Shown: positions 7,752 through 16,428 of the stretch, one piece after another | Position numbering within the stretch: the first letter of the stretch is position 1 | Layout: the number at the start of each line of letters is the position of its first letter | DNA from: JACDHG01 sp963815295 | GTDB lineage: Bacteria; Actinomycetota; Actinomycetes; Propionibacteriales; Nocardioidaceae | Reading direction: 5' to 3' | DNA length: 64,000 nucleotides | Assembly (NCBI GenBank): GCA_963815295.1 | Contig: CAWFFZ010000008.1 | Span: 310,001 to 374,000, forward strand | Translations under genes and position numbers: made by a program | The notes under the pieces: model-generated | Database searches by the model: none | The model's input: the letters and a program-made list of their open reading frames with translations, nothing else | Told to the model about the DNA's origin: nothing

Positions 7752-10700
7752 ATGTCGGTCACCTACCGCCTCGAGCGAGCTCCGCGCGCACGCGCCGCGA
7801 AGCCCGAGCTCGACGCCTCGCAGCAGGCGGTCGTCGACCACGCCGGGGGTCCCTTGCTCGTGCTCGCAGGGCCGGGCACCGGCAAGACGACCACCCTGGT
7901 CGAGGCCGTGGTTGACCGGGTCGAGCGTGGTGGGCTGTCACCAGACGAAGTGCTCGTGCTGACGTTCAGCCGCAAGGCAGCCGACGAGCTGCGCACCCGG
8001 ATCACCTCGAGGCTCGGTCGTACGTCGGCGACGCCGATCAGCTCGACCTTCCACTCGTTCTGCTACGGGTTGGTCCGCCGGTTCCAGCCAGAGGGCACCT
8101 ACGAGACACCGCTACGGCTGCTCAGCGCTCCCGAGCAGGACGTCCGTCTCGCCGAGCTGCTCGCTCACTCGCGCGAGAGCGGTGTCGCCGCGTGGCCGAG
8201 CTCGATCGAGGCGGCCCTGCGCACCCGCGGCTTCGCCCGCGAGGTCCACGCCGTGCTGTCCCGCGCCCGCGAGCTCGCGCTCGATCCCGACGATCTGGAG
8301 CGGATCGGCCGCGAGAGCGACACACCGACCTGGGTGGCCGCCGGTCAGTTCATGGAGGAGTACCTCGCCGTCCTCGATCGCCAGGTCGTCCTCGACTACT
8401 CCGAGGTGATCCACCGCGCCATGCTCACCGCGGAGCAGCCCACAAACAAGGAGCAGTTGCGGCGCGAGTATCGCGCTGTCTTCGTCGACGAATACCAAGA
8501 CACCGACCCCAGCCAGGTGCGACTGCTCCGTGCGATCGCAGGCGACGGGCGTGACCTTGTCGTGGTCGGCGACCCCGACCAGAGCATCTACGCATTCCGG
8601 GGGGCCGATGTGCGAGGCATCCTCGAGTTCCCGACCCAGTTCCTCCGCGCTGACGGCCAACCGGCCCCTGTCGCGGCCCTCGCGACCACCCGTCGGTTCG
8701 GCAGCCGGCTGCTCACCGCGTCCCGCCGGATCGCCAAGGGCATCGGAGTCAGCGGTCCGATCAGCGCTGCGGACTTCCAGACGTTCCGCAACCCGGTTGC
8801 GGCGCCCAACCCGTACGGCGACGGGCGGGTCGACGTCTACACGTTCACGTCCAGTGGCGCCGAGACCGACCACATTGCCGACCTGCTCCGGCGGGCACAC
8901 CTCGAAGACGACATCGCCTGGTCCGACATGGCCGTCCTGGTGCGATCGGGCGTGACGGCGATCCCGGGTATGCGCCGGGCACTCGTCGGCGCCGGTGTCC
9001 CGATCGAGGTCGCGGGCGACGAGGTGCCGCTACGCGACGAGCCGGCGGTCCAGCCGCTGCTGGCAGCGCTGCGTTGGGCCGTCGCGCCAGACGCGATGAC
9101 GCCTGACGACGCCCACCTGCTGGTCATGTCGCCCCTGTGCGACCTCGACGCGGCCCAGGTGCGCAAGCTCGGCCGAGACCTCAGGCGGCTCGACCGCGAG
9201 GCCCATCTCGGCGAGCGGTTGCCGCAGTTCTCCGGCGAGCTCGTGCGGCAGGCGCTCCTGGATCCGGAGTTGCTCGACCCTGTCGACGAACGGCTCGCAG
9301 TCCGTCCGCGCAAGCTGGCGGGGCTGCTGGCGAAGGCAGCTGAGGTGCTGCGCCGCGGTGGCACGGCTGAGGAGGCTCTCTGGGTCGTCTGGGCCGGCAC
9401 GACCTGGCCCTACCGGCTGCGCAACGCTGTCGAGCGCGGTGGCGGCGCCGCGCGGGCCGCTCACCGTGACCTCGACGCACTCTGTGCCCTCTTCGAGGCG
9501 GCTGCCCGGGCCGAAGAGCAGCAGGGGCACACCTCGGCGGCTGTCTTCCTCGACGAGATCGAGGCGCAGCAGATCCCGGCCGACACCCTCGCCGAGCGTG
9601 GCGTGCGAGGCGACTCGGTGCGACTGCTGACCGCCCATCGGTCGAAGGGGCTCGAGTGGCGGCTGGTCGTCGTGGCCGGAGTCCAAGAGGGCAGCTGGCC
9701 TGATCTACGTCGCCGGGGCTCGCTTCTCCACGCCGACCGGCTCGGCCCCGAGGGACTTGTCGAACCGCTGCCGACGAAGGCGATGATGGCCGAGGAGCGA
9801 CGGCTTTTCTACGTCGCCGTGACGCGAGCCCGGCAGCGGCTGATCGTCACGGCCGTGGCGTCGCCCGAGGCAGACGGCGACCAGCCGTCACGGCTCATCG
9901 ACGAGTTGGGCCTGCGACCTGAGTCCCGTCCGGGCCGCCCGACTCGCACGCTGTCGCTGCCGGGGCTCGTCGCCGAGCTACGTCGGGTCGCAGCCGATCC
10001 AGAGTCACGCGAGCCCTTGCGCCGAGCCGCTGCCTCCCGACTGGCGCGGCTGGTCGACACGGAAGTGGCCGGAGATTCGGTCGCTCCATCGGCCGATCCG
10101 GCCTCTTGGTGGGGACTGCGGGCTCGCACCACCAACGACGTACCTGTGCGGCCGAGCGATGCGCCGCTGCGGCTTTCGGCCAGCGCCTTGGCCGCACTTC
10201 TCGACTGTCCGCTGCGGTGGTTCCTGGCTCGCGAGGCGGCCGGCGAGTCCGGCCGGAGCACTGCTCTCGGGTTCGGCAGCATGATCCACGCCTTGGCCGA
10301 CCATATGAGCAGGGAGGAGACGGTCGACGAGCAACGGCTGCTCGCCCTGCTCGACTCCGTCTGGGGCCAGTTGCAGTTCGACAGCCAGTGGATCGCCGAT
10401 CGTGAGCATGTCGAGGCGCAGCACGCGATCCGCCGGTTCGTGGCCTGGTCCGAAGGCCGTCCAGGTCGCACCTTTCTGGGCTCCGAGCAGGACTTCGAGG
10501 TCGAGGTGCCGTTGGAGGGCGGCGAGACGGTCTCGCTCCGCGGCAAGGTCGACCGGGTCGAGCGCGACTCGGAGGGCAACATCCGGATCATCGACTTCAA
10601 GACCAGCAAGCGCGCCGTCACGGCACCCAAGCTGCTCGACAACCCGCAGTTGGGGCTCTACCAGCTTGCGGTTGACCAGGGCGGTCTGGCCACGCTGTGT

Positions 10701-10952
10701 GGCCCCGACGCGCGCTCAGGTGGTGCTGAGCTCGTCCAGCTACGCGTCGACGTCGACGGCTTCCCGAAGGTTCAGGAGCAGGGTCCTCAGCAGGCCGACG
10801 ACTCCGGCCGCAAGCCGATCGAAGTACAGCTGATATCGGCCGTCGACGTCGTCCGGTCCGAAGCGTTCGACGCGACGATGAACGACTACTGCGCCATGTG
10901 TGACTTCGCGACGATGTGCCCGGCGCAGCAGCCCGGCGGCTCGGTGCTCTGA
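7752..10952 (+). CDS. adnA: AdnA-type ATP-dependent helicase-nuclease subunit
   Basis: A 1066-residue UvrD/RecB-like protein. The N-terminal superfamily-1 motor has Walker A AGPGTGKTTT (residues 39-46), Walker B FVDEYQDTDPSQ, motif GDPDQSIYAFRGA and late motifs RLLTAHRSKGLEW and FYVAVTRAR. The C-terminal RecB-family nuclease has GKVDRVE and IIDFKTSK. A first cysteine in LLDCPLRWF and the terminal CAMCDFATMC suggest a 4Fe-4S cluster like that of AddB. Length and the adjacent adnB match the mycobacterial AdnAB end-resection complex (Rv3202c/Rv3201c). The stop overlaps the adnB ATG as TGATG, so the subunits are coupled. Confidence 0.9.
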   Translation: MSVTYRLERAPRARAAKPELDASQQAVVDHAGGPLLVLAGPGTGKTTTLVEAVVDRVERGGLSPDEVLVLTFSRKAADELRTRITSRLGRTSATPISSTFHSFCYGLVRRFQPEGTYETPLRLLSAPEQDVRLAELLAHSRESGVAAWPSSIEAALRTRGFAREVHAVLSRARELALDPDDLERIGRESDTPTWVAAGQFMEEYLAVLDRQVVLDYSEVIHRAMLTAEQPTNKEQLRREYRAVFVDEYQDTDPSQVRLLRAIAGDGRDLVVVGDPDQSIYAFRGADVRGILEFPTQFLRADGQPAPVAALATTRRFGSRLLTASRRIAKGIGVSGPISAADFQTFRNPVAAPNPYGDGRVDVYTFTSSGAETDHIADLLRRAHLEDDIAWSDMAVLVRSGVTAIPGMRRALVGAGVPIEVAGDEVPLRDEPAVQPLLAALRWAVAPDAMTPDDAHLLVMSPLCDLDAAQVRKLGRDLRRLDREAHLGERLPQFSGELVRQALLDPELLDPVDERLAVRPRKLAGLLAKAAEVLRRGGTAEEALWVVWAGTTWPYRLRNAVERGGGAARAAHRDLDALCALFEAAARAEEQQGHTSAAVFLDEIEAQQIPADTLAERGVRGDSVRLLTAHRSKGLEWRLVVVAGVQEGSWPDLRRRGSLLHADRLGPEGLVEPLPTKAMMAEERRLFYVAVTRARQRLIVTAVASPEADGDQPSRLIDELGLRPESRPGRPTRTLSLPGLVAELRRVAADPESREPLRRAAASRLARLVDTEVAGDSVAPSADPASWWGLRARTTNDVPVRPSDAPLRLSASALAALLDCPLRWFLAREAAGESGRSTALGFGSMIHALADHMSREETVDEQRLLALLDSVWGQLQFDSQWIADREHVEAQHAIRRFVAWSEGRPGRTFLGSEQDFEVEVPLEGGETVSLRGKVDRVERDSEGNIRIIDFKTSKRAVTAPKLLDNPQLGLYQLAVDQGGLATLCGPDARSGGAELVQLRVDVDGFPKVQEQGPQQADDSGRKPIEVQLISAVDVVRSEAFDATMNDYCAMCDFATMCPAQQPGGSVL

Positions 10953-13900
10953 TGACGACGACCGCACCGGCACCACGGTCACTGATCACCACGCCCGACG
11001 AGCTCTGCCGGCTGATGGGCATCGACTTCAGCGAGCAGCAGATCGCCGCGATCACTGCACCGTTGCAGCCGGGCGTCATCGTCGCTGGCGCCGGCTCCGG
11101 CAAGACCACGGTGATGGCCGCCCGGGTCGTCTGGCTCGTCGCCACCGGTCGGGTAGCTGCCGACGAGATCCTCGGGCTGACATTCACCAACAAGGCGGCG
11201 GCCGAGCTCGCTCATCGGGTCCGGAGCAGCCTCGTCAGCGCCGGACTGCTCCGGGCACCCGGCACACTCGTCGAAGCCGAGGACGACGAGCCGCTCGAGC
11301 CGACTGTCCTCACCTACCATGCCTACGCCTCCCGGCTCCTCGCCGAGCACGGCTTGCGGATCGGGCACGAGCCTGACACGCGACTGATCGCTGACGCGTC
11401 GCGGTTCCAGCTCGCTGCCCGCGCCATTCGCCGCCACAACGGGCCGGTCGAGCACCTCACGACCTGGATCGCCACGAGCGTCTCCGGGTTGCTGGCGCTC
11501 GACGCCGCGTTGTCGGAGCATCTGGTCGCCCCCGACGAGGTGCGCCGCTTCCAAGCCGCGGAAGCCCCTCTTTGGGAGCAGGCCAAACAGACCGTCCAGG
11601 TCAAGAACGTTCTCACCACGCTGGCCAAGCGTCGCGAGCTGCTGGCCTTCGTCGAGGGCTACCGCGCGCTCAAACGTGAGCTGGGGGTGATGGACTTCTC
11701 CGACCAGATGGCCCTCGGGGCAAAGCTGGCCGAGACGTGTCCCGAGGTCGGCGACGCCGAGCGCGAGCGATTCAAGGTCGTGCTCCTCGACGAATACCAA
11801 GACACCTCCGTCGCCCAGGCACGACTGCTGCAGGCCCTCTTCTCAGGTGAGCAGCTCTCAGGCGAGCAGGCAGACAGCGGCCGAGGTCATCCGGTGACCG
11901 CCGTCGGCGACCCATGTCAGGCTATCTACGGCTGGCGCGGTGCGTCGGTGAGCAACATCGGGCAGTTCCTGCGGGTCTTCCCGCCGGCCGCCGGCGTGGC
12001 GCCCGAGGCGCCCTTCCCGCTAAGCATCAACCGGCGGTCACGGGCGCGCATCCTGCATACCGCCAATGTGCTGGCCACCGATCTGTACTCCGTCCATACA
12101 GGCACCGAGCCCCTCGTCCCCGCTGCGGGCGCCCGCGACGGTGTGGTGCGTGCCGCCAGCCTCGAGACGTATGACGACGAGCTGCGGTTCCTGGCCCGAG
12201 AGGTCCCGGCGGCACATCAGGCGATGCCGGTGCCGACCTGGAGCGAGATCGGGGTTCTGGTCCGCGACAACAAGACGGCGAGCGACGTACACGATGCGCT
12301 CGTCGGCGCCGGGGTGCCGGTCGAGGTGGTGGGCCTCAGCGGCCTGTTGTCGATGCCTGAGGTTGCCGAGGTGGTGGCGACCCTCCAGGTGGTCCACGAC
12401 GTCACGGCCAACGCGTCCCTGTTAGCACTGCTGTCGGGGCCGCGATGGGCGATCGGCCTACGTGACCTCGCCCTGCTGGGTGAGCGCGCGCAACACCTCG
12501 CGAAGCCACCTGATGTCGACCCCGACGACATCGGTGGAGCCCTCGAGCAGGCAGTGGCGGGCGTCGACCCGGCCGACATCGTCTCGCTGCTCGAAGCGCT
12601 CGAAGATCCAGGCTCCTTGGCCTACTCACCGGAGGCCCGGGAGCGGTTCCAGGCGCTGGCTCGCGAGATCAGGAGCCTTCGGCGGTATGTCGGCGAGCCG
12701 CTGCTCGACCTGGTCCGCCGGGTCATCGATGTGACGGGTCTCGAGGTTGAGCTCGCGTCGTCGACCTCACAGGTCGCGTCGTCGCGTCGTGACAACCTCG
12801 CGACGTTCCTCGACGCGGTGGCGTCGTTCGCCGGGATCGACGGCGATGCGTCGCTGCCGGGGCTGCTCGCCTACCTCGAAGCCGAGGAGGAGTACGCCCA
12901 GGGCCTTGCCCTGGCCATCCCCACCGAGGCGAACTCCGTCAAGCTGCTCACGGTCCACCGGGCCAAAGGTCTGGAGTGGGACATCGTGTTCGTGCCAGGG
13001 ATGTGCGCAAAGGTGTTTCCCTCGGCGCAAGGCCGCGCACGCTGGCCGACCGGCATGACTGAGCTGCCGTCGCCCCTCCGCGGGGATGCCGCCGATCTTC
13101 CCGTCATCCGCGAGCGCAGCAACAGCGGCCTGAACCAGTTTGTCGAGGACTGCAAGGCCGACGAGGAGCGCGAGGAGCGGCGGCTGGCCTACGTCGCCCT
13201 CACCCGTCCCCGGCACGAACTCGTGGTGTCCTGCCACTGGTGGGGTCCGCAGCAGAAGAAGCCCCGCGGGCCCTCGGTCTTCTTCTCCGACGTGGTTCTC
13301 GCGATGCAGAGCTGGGACGATGAGCCCGAGATCACCACGCCGCCGCCAGCGCCCGACGCCGAGAACCCCGCCAACCGGAGCCTCGGCCGATACCCGTGGC
13401 CGGTCGAGGCCGACGCGACCGAGGTCGCCCAGCGGCGCGACGTCGCCGCTCTGGTCGAGCAGGCCCGCGGTGACGGGTGGGAGATCGCCGCACGACGGGC
13501 CGACGACGAGCTGATGCTCGATGAGCTCACCCAGGTCGACCAGTGGGACCGCGAGATCGCCCGACTCGTCGAGGAGGCGAGGGTCAGCCGGGCCGACGAG
13601 ATCGTCGTACCGCTTCCCGACCAACTGTCGGCCACGACGCTGCTTCGCCTCGACAGCGACCCTGAGAGCCTCGCCAAGGACCTGGCACGGCCGATGCCTC
13701 GTAAGCCGTCGTCCTCGGCGCGGTTCGGCACCCGTTTCCACGCCTGGGTCGAAGCCCATATCGGCAGGCCGACGCTGCTCGACCCCGAGGAGCTGCCCGG
13801 CCGAGCAGACGTCGACATCACCAGCGACGCCGATCTGGCCGAGCTGATCGACGCGTTCCGGGCTGGCCCGTTCGGCGAGCGACCGCCCTATCAGGTCGAG

Positions 13901-14197
13901 GCGGCGTTTTCCCTCGTGCTGGCAGGCCGGGTCGTGCGTGGCCGCATCGACGCCGTCTACGAGACCGACGACGGTTTCCTCGTCGTCGACTGGAAGACCA
14001 ACCAGCGTCACGACGCCGACCCGTTGCAGCTCGCGATCTACCGAGTGGCGTGGGCTGAGCTGATGGGCGTCGAGCCGGACAGGGTGGCGGCGGCGTTCTA
14101 CTACGTCCGAAGCGGCGACGTGGTGGCTCCCGAAGGTTTGCCCGGACGAGCCGAGCTCGAGCAACTGGTCACCGGCCCTCCGCCGCTGCTCCGCTGA
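10952..14197 (+). CDS. adnB: AdnB-type ATP-dependent helicase-nuclease subunit
   Basis: A 1081-residue partner of the preceding gene. The motor domain has Walker A AGAGSGKTTV near residue 48, LLDEYQDTSVAQ, GDPCQAIYGWRGAS, LLTVHRAKGLEW and LAYVALTRPRHEL. The C-terminal nuclease shows RFGTRFHAWVE, GRIDAVYETDDG and VVDWKTNQ. In mycobacteria AdnB is the main translocating motor of the heterodimer that resects double-strand breaks. The ATG overlaps the adnA stop by one base. No Chi-like control can be judged from this sequence. Confidence 0.9.
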   Translation: MTTTAPAPRSLITTPDELCRLMGIDFSEQQIAAITAPLQPGVIVAGAGSGKTTVMAARVVWLVATGRVAADEILGLTFTNKAAAELAHRVRSSLVSAGLLRAPGTLVEAEDDEPLEPTVLTYHAYASRLLAEHGLRIGHEPDTRLIADASRFQLAARAIRRHNGPVEHLTTWIATSVSGLLALDAALSEHLVAPDEVRRFQAAEAPLWEQAKQTVQVKNVLTTLAKRRELLAFVEGYRALKRELGVMDFSDQMALGAKLAETCPEVGDAERERFKVVLLDEYQDTSVAQARLLQALFSGEQLSGEQADSGRGHPVTAVGDPCQAIYGWRGASVSNIGQFLRVFPPAAGVAPEAPFPLSINRRSRARILHTANVLATDLYSVHTGTEPLVPAAGARDGVVRAASLETYDDELRFLAREVPAAHQAMPVPTWSEIGVLVRDNKTASDVHDALVGAGVPVEVVGLSGLLSMPEVAEVVATLQVVHDVTANASLLALLSGPRWAIGLRDLALLGERAQHLAKPPDVDPDDIGGALEQAVAGVDPADIVSLLEALEDPGSLAYSPEARERFQALAREIRSLRRYVGEPLLDLVRRVIDVTGLEVELASSTSQVASSRRDNLATFLDAVASFAGIDGDASLPGLLAYLEAEEEYAQGLALAIPTEANSVKLLTVHRAKGLEWDIVFVPGMCAKVFPSAQGRARWPTGMTELPSPLRGDAADLPVIRERSNSGLNQFVEDCKADEEREERRLAYVALTRPRHELVVSCHWWGPQQKKPRGPSVFFSDVVLAMQSWDDEPEITTPPPAPDAENPANRSLGRYPWPVEADATEVAQRRDVAALVEQARGDGWEIAARRADDELMLDELTQVDQWDREIARLVEEARVSRADEIVVPLPDQLSATTLLRLDSDPESLAKDLARPMPRKPSSSARFGTRFHAWVEAHIGRPTLLDPEELPGRADVDITSDADLAELIDAFRAGPFGERPPYQVEAAFSLVLAGRVVRGRIDAVYETDDGFLVVDWKTNQRHDADPLQLAIYRVAWAELMGVEPDRVAAAFYYVRSGDVVAPEGLPGRAELEQLVTGPPPLLR

Positions 14198-14230
14198 TCG
14201 AGCATGTTGAGATCACCGCGGCTCGGGACT

Positions 14231-14947
14231 TCAGGGCAGCGGGGTGGCGAGAAGTGCGTCGAGGCCAAGGGTGACCATGTCGCCGAACGTTTGTTCCCGC
14301 TCGTGCGATGACGTCTCCTCGCCGGTGACGACCAGGTCCGACACCGTGCAGATGCACAACGCCTGCCGGTCGTACTTCGCCGCGAGCGTGTAGAGCGCGT
14401 TCGCCTCCATCTCGACTGCCACCACGCCGTAGTCGACCATGCGCTTCAGCAGCTCCGGGCGGTCAGAGTAGAACGAGTCCGACGAGAAGATCTGCCCGAC
14501 CGTGACGGCGATACCGGCCGCCACGGCAGCGTCGTACGCCGCTCGCAACAACCCGAAATCGGCGGTTGCGGCGTAGTCGAGACCTTCGAAACGGATCTTG
14601 TTCATCGACGAGTCCGTCGACGCGCTGATCGCGATCACAACGTCGCGGAGCGCGAGCTTTTCGGAGACTGCGCCGCACGAGCCGACGCGGACGAGCTGCT
14701 GCACTCCGTAGTCGCGGATCAGCTCGGTGGCGTAGATCGACAGCGACGGCAGGCCCATCCCCGTCCCCTGGACCGAAACGGGCTCGCCACGGTAGGTGCC
14801 GGTGAACCCGAGCATGTTGCGGACGCTCGAGTGGCAGACGGCATCGTCGAGGAACGTCTGAGCGATCCACTGAGCCCGTAGCGGGTCTCCGGGCAGGAGA
14901 ATGCGCGACGCGATCTGGCCCGGCTCGGCGCTGATGTGGGTACTCAT
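14231..14947 (-). CDS. deoD: DeoD-type purine-nucleoside phosphorylase
   Basis: A 238-residue cytoplasmic enzyme that phosphorolyses purine (deoxy)nucleosides to base and (deoxy)ribose-1-phosphate. Family blocks are LPGDPLRAQWIAQTF near the start, GTGMGLPSLSIYATEL, the phosphate/base site VRVGSCGAV, VAVEMEANALY (ribose-binding Glu) and the late VSDLVVTGEE carrying the catalytic Asp. The length matches hexameric DeoD. It is convergent with adnB and divergent from nudC, so it seems to be an insertion into the repair block. Confidence 0.93.
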   Translation of the reverse strand: MSTHISAEPGQIASRILLPGDPLRAQWIAQTFLDDAVCHSSVRNMLGFTGTYRGEPVSVQGTGMGLPSLSIYATELIRDYGVQQLVRVGSCGAVSEKLALRDVVIAISASTDSSMNKIRFEGLDYAATADFGLLRAAYDAAVAAGIAVTVGQIFSSDSFYSDRPELLKRMVDYGVVAVEMEANALYTLAAKYDRQALCICTVSDLVVTGEETSSHEREQTFGDMVTLGLDALLATPLP

Positions 14948-14991
14948 GACCCGCGATCTTGCCAGACCCCTGCGGGCGTAGGGTCGACGGC

Positions 14992-15945
14992 GTGACTGGG
15001 GACGCGCTTCCGGACTTCCCGTTCCGACGCGTCGTCCACAACCGGCTCGCTGAGCGACGCGGCGACCAGGACTTCCTCGACACCGCGTGGGCGGACTCCG
15101 CCACCCGGGTTGTGGTGCTTCAGGGCGTGGATCCTGCGGCCAGCGATGACGGTAGGACGCTCAGCTGGATCCCTACCGCCACCGCCCCTCCCGGTGACCG
15201 CCTGCTCCTCGGCGAGGCGGACGGCGTCGTGCGTTTTGCCGTCGTGACGCCAGCCACCGACGACATCTCGACCGGCACGCCCAGGACTCATGTCGATGGG
15301 GCGGACGCCCCGGTCGGATTGGGCTTCTTGCCCCTCCGCCGATTGGCGCAGCGCCTCTCCGACGTCGAGGCGTCGTTCGCCGTGCATGCGGTCGCGCTCG
15401 CGGGCTGGCATCAGCGTCATACCTGCTGCTCGGTTTGCGGATGTCCAACCGAGGTGGTCCGGGCGGGGGAGTCGCGGACCTGTCCCTCGTGCTCAGCGCA
15501 GCATTTCCCCCGTACCGACCCGGCCGTGATCATGACAGTCGTCGACGACGAGGGCCGGTGCCTGCTCGGTCACAACAGCGCCCGAGCCGAGGGGTGGTAC
15601 TCGACGCTTGCCGGCTTCGTCGAGCCGGGAGAGTCAACGGAGCAGGCCGTCGTTCGCGAGGTACGCGAGGAGGTCGGTGTCGAGATCGACCGCGTCACGT
15701 ATCTCGGTAGCCAGCCGTGGCCGTTCCCGTCGAGCCTGATGCTCGGCTTCGATGCGCACGCCAGCAGCGTCGACATCGTGGTCGACGGCGACGAGATCAC
15801 CGAGGCGCGTTGGTTCACCCGCGACGAGCTTGCCAGCGCGGTCAAGGCGGGTGAGCTGGTCCTGCCGACGACGATCTCGATCTCCGGGGCGCTGATCAGC
15901 CGCTGGTACGGCGACGACCTGCCTCCCAACCAGCCCACCCTCTGA
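14992..15945 (+). CDS. nudC: NAD(+) diphosphatase / RNA-decapping Nudix enzyme NudC
   Basis: A 317-residue enzyme that hydrolyses NAD(H) and can remove NAD caps from RNA. It shows the zinc ribbon (CSVCG and CPSCS near residues 155-180), the Nudix box GFVEPGESTEQAVVREV with EEVGV, and the SQPWPFPSSLM motif that separates NudC from other Nudix proteins. The GTG at 14992 is chosen because upstream codons do not fit the family. It is syntenic with Rv3199c beside mycoredoxin and uvrD2. A palindromic repeat follows the stop. Confidence 0.93.
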   Translation: MTGDALPDFPFRRVVHNRLAERRGDQDFLDTAWADSATRVVVLQGVDPAASDDGRTLSWIPTATAPPGDRLLLGEADGVVRFAVVTPATDDISTGTPRTHVDGADAPVGLGFLPLRRLAQRLSDVEASFAVHAVALAGWHQRHTCCSVCGCPTEVVRAGESRTCPSCSAQHFPRTDPAVIMTVVDDEGRCLLGHNSARAEGWYSTLAGFVEPGESTEQAVVREVREEVGVEIDRVTYLGSQPWPFPSSLMLGFDAHASSVDIVVDGDEITEARWFTRDELASAVKAGELVLPTTISISGALISRWYGDDLPPNQPTL

Positions 15946-15949
15946 CGCC

Positions 15950-15997
15950 TTGCGTCCGTGCAGCTGGTCGCGATAGCGCTCGCTAGTACGGACGCAA
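15950..15997. repeat. Palindromic intergenic repeat, copy C
   Basis: TTGCGTCCGT at 15950-15959 pairs exactly with ACGGACGCAA at 15988-15997. The inner part GGTCGC-GATAGCG matches copies A and B. It lies between the convergent nudC and mycoredoxin genes, so it may also act as a bidirectional transcription barrier. Confidence 0.75.
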
Positions 15998-16007
15998 CGG
16001 AGGTGGG

Positions 16008-16262
16008 CTAGGCGCTGAGCTTCTCTTTGATCTGCGCCACGCTCGGGTTGGTCAGCGCGGTTCCGTCGGGGAAGAGCAGGGTGGGCACCGTCTGGTTGCC
16101 GTTGTTGACGCGTTCCACAGTCGCGGCGGAGTCTGGGTGCTGCTCGATGTCGATCTCCTGGAACGAGATGCCCTCTCGATGCAGCTGACCCTTGAGGCGG
16201 TGGCAGTAGCCACACCAGGGAGTCGAATACATGGTGAGCGACCTCGTCGCTGACTCGGACAT
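16008..16262 (-). CDS. mrx1: Mycoredoxin (glutaredoxin-like)
   Basis: An 84-residue thioredoxin-fold protein. The active site is STPWCGYCHRLK, a CxxC redox centre, followed by the cis-proline segment QTVPTLLFPDG. In actinobacteria such mycoredoxins reduce protein-mycothiol mixed disulfides with electrons from mycothiol. It matches Rv3198A by position between nudC and uvrD2. It is transcribed opposite to both neighbours. Confidence 0.92.
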   Translation of the reverse strand: MSESATRSLTMYSTPWCGYCHRLKGQLHREGISFQEIDIEQHPDSAATVERVNNGNQTVPTLLFPDGTALTNPSVAQIKEKLSA

Positions 16263-16428
16263 GGCAGGTGATCCTCAATCTGGGTGCGTGAGCGCGGTTC
16301 GCGCAAGCCGAGACGCCCGCGGCGGGGGCGTCGAGACTGTCTCTTGGCGCGATTAGTGTGTGCACTGTCATCCAACGCCCCGACGACCCTCGAACTTCCC
16401 GACCCGACCGTCATGCGAGGTAGATCAC

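Noticed and set aside
12767..14164. 465-codon minus-strand frame inside adnB
   Set aside because: It lies wholly opposite helicase and nuclease motifs of adnB and has no recognisable domain.
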